From contig JBEIQI010000011.1 in NCBI GenBank assembly GCA_040376605.1, positions 1-26,401 of the forward strand: DNA of 26,401 nt, read 5' to 3'. The translations under genes and the position numbers were made by a program. Source of the stretch: JANWKQ01 sp040376605. Its GTDB lineage: Bacteria > Bacteroidota > Bacteroidia > CAIKAF01. The notes below the pieces were generated by a model. That model did no database searches. It saw nothing but the letters and a program-made list of their open reading frames with translations, and was not told where the DNA came from. Positions 7,909 through 15,994 of the stretch are shown here, piece by piece (within the stretch, counting starts at the first letter, position 1; every line of letters begins with the position of its first letter).

Positions 7909-10900
7909 ATGAGCACCGAGCTGAAATATATTTATTTACACAATACGCATTGTCAAACTTTGCTCCGAAATATAGAGCAAGGCAAAAAAGAAAATCACAT
8001 TTCAGGAATATCCGGTGCTGCCATCTCTTTTTTGATCTCAGCGGTGACCCATCAAACCAAAAAATTTCAATTACTCATTGCACCCGATAAAGAAAAAGCA
8101 GCTTACTTATTAAATGACCTCGAAGCATTGGTAGATAAAGAGGAGGTCTTGTTCCTCCCCGAATCATATCGCAGAGCTTATGATACAGATGAAACCGACA
8201 ATGCCAATGTGTTGATGCGAACCGAGGCGTTAAATGCCATCAGTGAGAAAAAAGCATCCATTGTGGTTACTTACCCCAATGCCATCTGTGAAAAAGTAAT
8301 GACCCAACACGAAATTCAAACCCGCAGACTTACTTTAAAAACTAATGAATTGGTCGATTACGATTTCATCATGGATGTATTAATCGAATATGATTTCGAT
8401 AGAGATGATTTTGTATATGAACCTGGTCAGTTTGCAGCACGAGGCGGTATTATAGATGTATTCTCTTTTGCACACGACCTTCCTGTTCGTATTGAATTCA
8501 ATGGAAAAAAAGTAGAATCCATTCGTTCTTTTGATCCCGATAGTCAGCTAAGTGTGCAGAATTACGATTCGATCGATATATTACCCAATATCGAAAGAAA
8601 AGATAAAAATGAGATCCGTCAGTCTATAATTGAGTTCATTCCAAATGATTCCATCGTTTGGATCTTCGAAGAAAAAAAACTGATAGATATCCTCGACCAT
8701 TTTTATACAAAAGCCGTTGAGAATTTCGAAAAACTAAGTGGAGAAATAAAACGCAAAGACCCCGAAGAACTTTTTATAACCGGCCCTGAATATAAACGAC
8801 TCATAGCCCAGCATACCTCAGTGCACTGGGGCCCACGGCAAGAAAACAAAGAATCTATTAATTTCAATACAGCCGCTCAGCCCACCTTTCAAAAAAACTT
8901 CGATGTCTTACTCGATGAATTGATCAATAAAAAAAACCAACTCTATTCTTCGTATATATTTAGTGACCAGATCAAACAAATAGAAAGAATATATACCATC
9001 TTCGATGAACTCCTAAAAAAGAGAGGTGTTTTTGATGATGCAAGCAACCAAACATTTGCTCCCCAATTTTTTTCTATTCACGAAGGATTTATCGACTACG
9101 ACTTAAAAGTCGCATTTTATACCGACCATCAAATTTTCGAACGTTATAAACGATTCTCATTAAAAGCTACATTTAGCAAAGAGCAATCAATAACTATTAA
9201 AGAACTCACCAACTTAAATCCAGGTGATTATATAACCCATATCGATCATGGCATTGGGCAGTTTGGCGGGTTAGAGACCGTTGTAAATGATAATAAAAAA
9301 CAAGAATCGGTTCGATTGATCTTTAAAGACGGAGATACTGTTTTTGTAAGTATCCATTCGTTGCATAAGATCTCGCGATACAGCAGTAAAGATGCCAAAC
9401 AGCCGGTTCTCAACAAAATTGGATCGGCAACCTGGCAAACCATTAAAGCCAAAACAAAGAAGAAAGTAAAAGAATTGGCTTTCGACCTTATAAAATTATA
9501 TGCCAAACGTAAAGCCGAAAAAGGGTTTTCATTTTCACCCGATTCGTATCTACAAAACGAATTAGAAGCATCATTTATTTACGAAGATACACCAGACCAA
9601 TATAAAGCCACACAGGATATTAAAATGGACATGGAAAAATCGTATCCTATGGATCGGCTTATCTGTGGAGATGTAGGTTTTGGAAAAACTGAGGTAGCGC
9701 TACGAGCCGCCTTTAAAGCGGTTTGCGACAATAAACAAGTAGCCATTTTAGTACCCACCACAGTACTTGCTTTACAACATTATAAAACCTTTAGCAAACG
9801 ATTAAAAGACTTTCCGGTCAATGTAGACTATATCAATCGATTCAAATCGAGTAAAGAAATAAAAGAAAGTTTAGAGAAATTAGAGAAAGGCCAAACCGAT
9901 ATCATCATAGGTACTCATAAACTAGTGGGAAAAGATGTAAAGTTTAAAGATCTAGGGTTACTTATCATCGATGAAGAACAAAAATTTGGAGTAAGTACAA
10001 AGGACAAACTAAAAACCTTTAAAGCATCGGTAGATACTTTGACCTTAACCGCTACTCCCATTCCACGAACCCTTCAATTCTCTTTAATGGGAGCTCGTGA
10101 CCTAAGCATTATTCGTACGCCTCCACCCAATAGATATCCTATTGTTACAGAGCTTCGTGGATTTAATGAAGAAGTAATCCGCGATACTATCATGTTCGAA
10201 GTAAGCAGAAATGGGCAAGTATTTTTTATTCATAACCGGGTTCAAAATATTATGGATATCACAGGAATGATCTCCAGACTATGCCCTGATGTAAAGGTAA
10301 AATTTGCACATGGCCAAATGGAAGGACATCAACTAGAAGAGATCATGTTAGAATTTATCGAAGGAGACTTAGATGTTTTAGTTTCTACTTCTATTGTAGA
10401 AAGTGGATTGGATATTTCTAATGCCAATACAATTCTCATCAATGATGCACAAAATTTTGGATTAAGTGACCTGCACCAAATGAGAGGAAGGGTTGGCCGA
10501 TCAAATAAAAAAGCTTTTTGTTATCTGCTTTCTCCACCACTCATTACATTAACCAATGAAGCCCGAAGAAGACTCAATGCTTTAATGGAGTTCTCCGACC
10601 TGGGTAGTGGTTTCAATATTGCAATGAAAGACTTGGATATCCGAGGGTCAGGTGACATTTTAGGAGCCGAGCAAAGTGGATTCATCAATGAAATAGGTTA
10701 CGAAACTTACCAGAAAATTTTAGCTGAAGCCATACAAGAGTTAAAGCAAAACGAATTTAAAGATCTGTTTACAGAGGAGCTAAATACCAGTGGACATAAG
10801 TGGTTCGATGATTGTACCATTGATACAGACCTGGAAGTAATGATCCCAGAAAGTTATATCGATAATATTGCTGAAAGACTTACATTATATAAGTCCATCG

Positions 10901-11253
10901 ATGGTTTTAAAACAGAATATGAGATCCAGAAGTTTAGAGCTGAGTTAAAAGATCGATTTGGGGCGATTCCTCATCAAACCGAAGAGCTTTTTAATGCCGT
11001 TAGATTGAGAATGAAAGGTGAAGAGTTGGGACTTGAAAAAATAACCTTAAAAAACAATACTTTGATTTGTTACTTTATTTCAAATAAAAATTCTGCTTAT
11101 TATCAAAGTGATATTTTTGCCAAGGTACTGCAGTTTCTACAAAAACCGGCTTCCAAAATAATTGATTTTAAAGAAAAGAACGGAAAATTAACCATGACAT
11201 TAAAGAACATGAAAAGCATATCTGATGTTCTCAAATTTTTAAATATGATTTAG
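7909..11253 (+). CDS. mfd: Transcription-repair coupling factor Mfd
   Basis: An ATP-dependent translocase that pushes stalled RNA polymerase off damaged templates and recruits UvrA for nucleotide excision repair. At 1114 aa the length fits Bacteroidota Mfd. The N-terminal UvrB-like module spans about 1-350 (GQFAARGGIIDVFSF is typical). The CarD-like RNA-polymerase-interaction domain starts near 433 (LNPGDYITHIDHGIGQF). The RecG-like motor has Walker A GDVGFGKTE near 587, the DEEQ box at 688-691, TLTATPIPRT near 711, and RGRVGRS near 859. The C-terminal UvrA-regulating domain follows (VMIPESYIDNIAERLTLYK). The ATG at 7909 follows a short leader with a hairpin. It is transcribed away from the GNAT gene and ends just before a shared palindromic terminator. 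All motifs are intact. Confidence 0.98.
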   Translation: MSTELKYIYLHNTHCQTLLRNIEQGKKENHISGISGAAISFLISAVTHQTKKFQLLIAPDKEKAAYLLNDLEALVDKEEVLFLPESYRRAYDTDETDNANVLMRTEALNAISEKKASIVVTYPNAICEKVMTQHEIQTRRLTLKTNELVDYDFIMDVLIEYDFDRDDFVYEPGQFAARGGIIDVFSFAHDLPVRIEFNGKKVESIRSFDPDSQLSVQNYDSIDILPNIERKDKNEIRQSIIEFIPNDSIVWIFEEKKLIDILDHFYTKAVENFEKLSGEIKRKDPEELFITGPEYKRLIAQHTSVHWGPRQENKESINFNTAAQPTFQKNFDVLLDELINKKNQLYSSYIFSDQIKQIERIYTIFDELLKKRGVFDDASNQTFAPQFFSIHEGFIDYDLKVAFYTDHQIFERYKRFSLKATFSKEQSITIKELTNLNPGDYITHIDHGIGQFGGLETVVNDNKKQESVRLIFKDGDTVFVSIHSLHKISRYSSKDAKQPVLNKIGSATWQTIKAKTKKKVKELAFDLIKLYAKRKAEKGFSFSPDSYLQNELEASFIYEDTPDQYKATQDIKMDMEKSYPMDRLICGDVGFGKTEVALRAAFKAVCDNKQVAILVPTTVLALQHYKTFSKRLKDFPVNVDYINRFKSSKEIKESLEKLEKGQTDIIIGTHKLVGKDVKFKDLGLLIIDEEQKFGVSTKDKLKTFKASVDTLTLTATPIPRTLQFSLMGARDLSIIRTPPPNRYPIVTELRGFNEEVIRDTIMFEVSRNGQVFFIHNRVQNIMDITGMISRLCPDVKVKFAHGQMEGHQLEEIMLEFIEGDLDVLVSTSIVESGLDISNANTILINDAQNFGLSDLHQMRGRVGRSNKKAFCYLLSPPLITLTNEARRRLNALMEFSDLGSGFNIAMKDLDIRGSGDILGAEQSGFINEIGYETYQKILAEAIQELKQNEFKDLFTEELNTSGHKWFDDCTIDTDLEVMIPESYIDNIAERLTLYKSIDGFKTEYEIQKFRAELKDRFGAIPHQTEELFNAVRLRMKGEELGLEKITLKNNTLICYFISNKNSAYYQSDIFAKVLQFLQKPASKIIDFKEKNGKLTMTLKNMKSISDVLKFLNMI

Positions 11254-11260
11254 AATCACG

Positions 11261-11304
11261 ATTAAATAAAAAGGCTCAGAAATTTCTGAGCCTTTTTATT
11301 TAAT
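11261..11304. terminator. Perfect 44-bp palindrome: bidirectional terminator between mfd and the 1491-aa T9SS protein
   Basis: The 44 bases are exactly self-complementary, with a GGCTCAGAAA / TTTCTGAGCC core flanked by A-runs on one side and T-runs on the other, so each strand gives a stem followed by T residues. It lies between two convergent stop codons (11253 and 11316) and can serve both. Confidence 0.92.
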
Positions 11305-11315
11305 ATTATTGATGT

Positions 11316-14300
11316 CTATCGAATCAAATTAACATTACCAATGTACTCATGGAAATCTCCTAAATAATCGGTAATTAATACCCTATATACATAGACTCCT
11401 TGTGGACATAAATTACCATTTTGTCTTGTTCCATTCCAGCCCTTATCTATATTATCCAGGTAATACAATTCCTCACCCCATCTATCAAATATTCTTGCTT
11501 CGAAGGTTTTAACACCTCTGCCCACAACACTCCAAATTTCATTAAGTCCATCTTCATTAGCGGTGAAGCTATTCGGAATAAACACATTAAATTCAGGAGC
11601 CACATATAAACAATGAGTAACGGTATCGGTACAACCATTTACTGTGGAGGTTAATAGGGTAATACAATAGGTTCCTGTATCACCATATAGATGGGTTGGA
11701 CTCTCCGTTGTGGAAGAATTTCCATCACCAAAATCCCATAAATAATCACTACCACCTGCTGAGGTATTTCCAAAAATTACAAGTGGATCAAATTCTGTAA
11801 TTTCTTGTGGAGTATACATAAAATCAGCCGTAGGGTTTGGATAAACCGTTAGGTAATTTGGAATGGTTAAAGTAGCCGTACAGCCATCAACAGTGGTTAC
11901 CGTTAAAGTAACATCATAAGTTCCAGGATCATTAAAACAGAAAGTTCCTCCAGGCGTTGTAGCCGTTCCAATACTTTCAACATTCCATAACCATTCAGTA
12001 ATTGCGGCACCATTGATAGTACTGTTATCCGAAAGGGTTGCACAAAGTGGAGCACAACTTGCTAAATTATCTGCTAAAAAATTAGCCGTTGGATAATTCA
12101 GATCAAGTATGGCATCTACAGATCCTGATGATGTACATCCATTAACAGGATCCGTTACAATTAATGTATAAGTGCCTGCAGTATTTGCATTCACAGTTGA
12201 ACCGGTCGTGGACCCTACCATACCAACCCCTGACCAAGCATAAGTGGCTCCTGCCGTTAAAGAACTACCTGTTAATGTTACAATGGGTGTATTACACAAT
12301 ATATTTTGATTAGTTCCCATAGTAATATCTGGGGCAACAATATTTTGTAAAATATCCACCATATCTGTACTGGTACATCCATTAACAGGATCAGTAGTGG
12401 TTACGGTATAAGTTCCGGGGCCATTAACAACTGGTGAACTGGTATTTGCGCCGCTAGTAATACTAGGTCCGGCCCAAACAAAAGTGGAACCAGGAGTGGT
12501 TGCAGAACCGTTTAAATTCACCGATAAAATCAAACAATTTAATAAATCATCAATACCCGCATTTGCTCCCGGAGGCGTGATGTTTTGAACCACATCAACT
12601 ACATCTGTTGAAGTACATCCATTAGATGGATCAGTAACGGTAATGGTATAAGTTCCCGGTGCATCAACTAATGGTGTGGCCGAAGTTCCTCCTGATACAA
12701 TAGAAGGACCTGCCCAAACAAACGTTGCCCCTCCTGTTGTAGAAGAACCATTCAGATTTAATGAAGTAATTAAACAATTTAGTATATCATCCGGACCTGC
12801 TGATGCATTTGGCAAGATAGCGTTCATTGTAACCAATACTTGGTCGGTACTGGTACAACCATTTGCAGGATCGGTAACGGTAATAGTATAAGTACCAGCT
12901 GCATTAATAGTTGGCGTAGGGGTTGTCCCTCCAGAAGTAATGCCTGGGCCGTTCCAATTAAAAGTTGCACCCACTGTTGTAGATGAACCTGCCAAATTAA
13001 TAGATGGAATGATACAATTTAAAATATCATCTGGACCTGCATTCGCATTTGGGGTAGTTATATTTTGATTCACCACAGCCATGTCGGTGCTTGTACATCC
13101 ATTAGATGGGTCGGTAACAGTAACCGTATAGGTTCCAGGGCCATTGATAGTTGGGGTAGCGGTTCCCCCACCAGCACTAATGGATGCTCCTGTCCATAAA
13201 TAATTTACTGCCGGTGTTGTTGAAGATCCAGCTAAATTTAATGAAGTGATGGTACAATTTAATATGTCATCAGGACCTGCATTTGCATTTGGTAAAGTAT
13301 TGTTTAAAGTTATGATTGCCATATCCGTGCTAGTACATCCGTTCACTGGATCTGTAATAGTTACGGTGTAGGTGCCAGGTCCATTGGCTGCCGCCGCTGA
13401 AGTTGCAGCTCCTGATGTTATGGATGGACCAGTCCATAAATAGTTCACGCCAGGTGTTGTAGAAGAACCTGAAAGATTCACACTTAATACCACGCAATTT
13501 AAAACTTGATCTAAGCCGGCATTGGCATTCGGTGGAGTGTTATTCAAATTCACCACAACTAGGTCCGTTGAAGTACATCCATTGGCTGGATTAGTAACCG
13601 TAACAGTATAGTTCCCTGGCAAGTTAACGGTAGGTGTAGTAGTTGTTCCGCCTGCTGTAATTCCAGGACCCGACCAAACAAAAGTGGCACCGGGTGTTGA
13701 AGACGATCCAGCAAGATTTAAGGAAGGAGTCGTACAAGTTAAGGTCATATCAATTCCGGCGTTGGCATTCGGAATAACAATAATTCCCGAAACAATTGCC
13801 ATATCTGTTGAAGTACAACCATTGGCCGGATTCGTTACAGTAACGGTATAGGTGCCTGCCAAATTTGCGGTGGGTGTTGCTGTAGAACCTCCAGCTGTAA
13901 TTCCCGGACCAGCCCAAACAAAGGTAGCACCAGGCGTTATGGATGATCCCGCTAAATTAACTGATGTTACGGCACAAGTAAGTACCATATCAATACCAGC
14001 ATTGGCATTTGGTGGAGTATTATTTAAATTGACGACGACGACATCAGTTGATGTACAGCCATTCGCTGGATTCGTGACCGTGACCGTATAAGACCCAGCT
14101 GCATTAATGGTTGGGGTAAAGGTTGTTATACCAGCTGTTATGCCTGGACCTGTCCAACTAGCCGAAGCCCCTGGTGTTGATGAGGAACCTGCTAAATTTA
14201 GGGAGGTTGCAATGCAAGTAAGCGTTTGATCTAAACCTGCATTCGCATTTGGTGGGGTAATGTTTTGAGTTACCAATACGGTATCACTAAAAGCACAACC

Positions 14301-15791
14301 TCCTGAAGTAACAGTTAATATATAAGTTCCCGGAGCATTTACAATAACGGTTGAAGCGGTCGCTGTTGAAACTAATCCCGGCCCTGCCCAACTAAATTGA
14401 GGACTTGGGGAGGTAGATGATCCAACCAAATTAGCAGTTAAGGAAGTACACGTCAACACCTGATCAGGACCTGCATTGGCTGTGGTAGTACCACTTACCA
14501 CACGAACATAAATTTGTTGAGTTACCGCATTAAAACAAGGATTAATAGGAGCTCCGGTAACCGTATACAATGTGTTCACCACAGGATTTGCGATAACCGT
14601 TGGCCCTGTTGTGCTTGAAAGTCCTGCACCTGGCGACCAAGTCCAGTTAAAATCTGCTATTGCTGTACCAGTAATCGAAATAGGTGTTGACATTCCATTA
14701 CAAATAGTAATGGTATCCACAACCGGATTACATTGGGTAGAAGTTGTTGCAGGAGCTCCTGGCCAAGTAAAGGTGAATAAATTATTCACTGCATTGTTGG
14801 CAGCTATATCATCAAGAATTACAACGAAGCGCAATTGTTGAGTAGTTCCTGTATTAAAATTTTGAATTCTGTAAGCCAAACCAATCGCTTCATCAGCAAA
14901 ATTGGTGGATCCAGTAGCTTGCGTAAATCCAATACCATTCCAAATGTCTGATCCGTCGCGATTGGCAAATCCCCCATAAATGGCTCTCCAGTTGGCACCA
15001 ACTCCAGCTAAACCAACATAAGATTGTGGTTGGGTAGCAGGTAAATTTGAAGTTGCCCTTACGTGGGCCTTGTTGCAACCCGCACCAGGTTGACTTACGA
15101 TAGTATTTTGCGTGGTAAAGTCCCCACTGATCGACTGGTTATTATCCGGGTCAAAGTTTCTATAGTAATAAAAATCAGGAATTGGAAGACCATTATTTGT
15201 AATGGTTACAACCGTAGTATAATAAAGGTCAGTTATCAGCAGAACATAATCAATTTTAATATGCAAATTATATCCCCCATTAATGTAATTTCCCTCCCAG
15301 GTAACAATGCGGCAAAGACCATTTACAGTATATGCAGTAATTGCCCCTGGTATATCTAATTGTGGAGCGCAATTATTACTTGCTAATAAATTGGTACCTC
15401 CATCAATTATTTCAATTCCCCATCCATTTTCAGGAGAACCAGGTGTAAAAAAATCACCATCAAACGTAGCCCATCCATTGGCTTGAGGATTAGATACGAA
15501 ACCAAATATCGCATTCCCAGATCTAGGATGATAGCCTCCAGGTACAGGGCTTAATGCAGCTTGAACTCCTTCATAACCGCCATCGCCGTTTACTCCGTAT
15601 TCCACAAAATTACCTTGCACATAAGCACTAGCGCCCACCATTTGTGCATGCAAATTATCTAGAAAAACAGAAATTAAAATAAAAGTGGTAATGGCTATAC
15701 CATTTGTAAAAAAACGTAAATTAGTTCTTCTACCCTGATTGTGATTGCCAAGATTTCTCATATACTTTGGGGTGCTCTTAGGTTCTAACAT
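11316..15791 (-). CDS. Giant T9SS type B surface protein with ten Ig-like repeats and two PKD domains
   Basis: A 1491-aa predicted cell-surface or secreted protein. A basic N-terminus and the hydrophobic stretch GIAITTFILISVFLDNLHAQ form the signal peptide; Met11 (15761) is an alternative start. Residues about 50-350 are a unique beta-rich domain (FYYYRNFDPDNNQ, FADEAIGLAYRIQNF) that I do not recognise. An Ig-like segment to about 437 leads into ten repeats of about 80 aa (438-1235), then two PKD domains, the second with YLWDFGDGNSS. The last 90 residues (VFIPNSFTANEDGLNEIW ... GNVNLIR) are a gliding-motility-type C-terminal domain, i.e. a T9SS type B sorting signal. Such proteins are commonly adhesins or filamentous surface proteins; adhesion is inferred. 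The neighbour at 15995-17815 is a shorter paralog. It ends in TAG right beside the shared terminator. Confidence 0.88.
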   Translation of the reverse strand: MLEPKSTPKYMRNLGNHNQGRRTNLRFFTNGIAITTFILISVFLDNLHAQMVGASAYVQGNFVEYGVNGDGGYEGVQAALSPVPGGYHPRSGNAIFGFVSNPQANGWATFDGDFFTPGSPENGWGIEIIDGGTNLLASNNCAPQLDIPGAITAYTVNGLCRIVTWEGNYINGGYNLHIKIDYVLLITDLYYTTVVTITNNGLPIPDFYYYRNFDPDNNQSISGDFTTQNTIVSQPGAGCNKAHVRATSNLPATQPQSYVGLAGVGANWRAIYGGFANRDGSDIWNGIGFTQATGSTNFADEAIGLAYRIQNFNTGTTQQLRFVVILDDIAANNAVNNLFTFTWPGAPATTSTQCNPVVDTITICNGMSTPISITGTAIADFNWTWSPGAGLSSTTGPTVIANPVVNTLYTVTGAPINPCFNAVTQQIYVRVVSGTTTANAGPDQVLTCTSLTANLVGSSTSPSPQFSWAGPGLVSTATASTVIVNAPGTYILTVTSGGCAFSDTVLVTQNITPPNANAGLDQTLTCIATSLNLAGSSSTPGASASWTGPGITAGITTFTPTINAAGSYTVTVTNPANGCTSTDVVVVNLNNTPPNANAGIDMVLTCAVTSVNLAGSSITPGATFVWAGPGITAGGSTATPTANLAGTYTVTVTNPANGCTSTDMAIVSGIIVIPNANAGIDMTLTCTTPSLNLAGSSSTPGATFVWSGPGITAGGTTTTPTVNLPGNYTVTVTNPANGCTSTDLVVVNLNNTPPNANAGLDQVLNCVVLSVNLSGSSTTPGVNYLWTGPSITSGAATSAAAANGPGTYTVTITDPVNGCTSTDMAIITLNNTLPNANAGPDDILNCTITSLNLAGSSTTPAVNYLWTGASISAGGGTATPTINGPGTYTVTVTDPSNGCTSTDMAVVNQNITTPNANAGPDDILNCIIPSINLAGSSTTVGATFNWNGPGITSGGTTPTPTINAAGTYTITVTDPANGCTSTDQVLVTMNAILPNASAGPDDILNCLITSLNLNGSSTTGGATFVWAGPSIVSGGTSATPLVDAPGTYTITVTDPSNGCTSTDVVDVVQNITPPGANAGIDDLLNCLILSVNLNGSATTPGSTFVWAGPSITSGANTSSPVVNGPGTYTVTTTDPVNGCTSTDMVDILQNIVAPDITMGTNQNILCNTPIVTLTGSSLTAGATYAWSGVGMVGSTTGSTVNANTAGTYTLIVTDPVNGCTSSGSVDAILDLNYPTANFLADNLASCAPLCATLSDNSTINGAAITEWLWNVESIGTATTPGGTFCFNDPGTYDVTLTVTTVDGCTATLTIPNYLTVYPNPTADFMYTPQEITEFDPLVIFGNTSAGGSDYLWDFGDGNSSTTESPTHLYGDTGTYCITLLTSTVNGCTDTVTHCLYVAPEFNVFIPNSFTANEDGLNEIWSVVGRGVKTFEARIFDRWGEELYYLDNIDKGWNGTRQNGNLCPQGVYVYRVLITDYLGDFHEYIGNVNLIR
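12087..14480 (-). repeat. Ten-unit tandem repeat array, 240-bp period, in the 1491-aa surface protein
   Basis: Nine units are exactly 80 codons and the first is 78. The period is visible directly in the DNA: the segment encoding the Cys before the SLNL-type strand recurs at 240-base steps. The consensus unit starts ANAGxDxxLxC, has NLxGSSTTPGATFVWxGPxI in the middle, and ends GTYTVTVTDPxNGCTSTD plus a VxxNxTPPN linker. Cys occurs near positions 11 and 64 of each unit, suggesting one disulfide. Subfamilies cluster: units 2-4 read AGxDxxLTC, units 6-8 read AGPDDILNC, and units 1 and 10 are the most divergent, as expected when new copies arise in the interior. Confidence 0.92.
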
Positions 15792-15923
15792 CGAAGCTTT
15801 AAAATTAATCTAAAAAGCTATAGATGTCTATGTTTTTTTTAACCCAATATTAACAAAATACCTCAATGAGGCATTAATTCTAGAATACCTATACAAAGTC
15901 AGAAAGATAAGGTAAAACCCCGT

Positions 15924-15967
15924 ACCTTGAAGGACCTCCCATTTAACCTTGAAGAAAGATTAAATGG
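15924..15967. other. Direct repeats and hairpin between the two T9SS type B genes
   Basis: The 9-mer ACCTTGAAG occurs at 15924-15932 and 15946-15954, 22 bases apart (about two helical turns). A 12-bp stem with one mismatch (CCATTTAA... / ...TTAAATGG, 15939-15967, loop GAAGA) overlaps the second copy. There is no T-run, so it is not a classic terminator. It lies downstream of the 606-aa gene and upstream of the 1491-aa gene, so it could mark the mRNA end or a regulator site; unproven. Confidence 0.35.
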
Positions 15968-15994
15968 TTGACCAAATATTTAGAAAGATGAATC

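Noticed and set aside
12087..14480. CRISPR or non-coding satellite array
   Set aside because: The 240-bp repeats are in one uninterrupted coding frame, differ mostly at tolerated positions and encode Ig-like domains; no short identical repeats with unique spacers.
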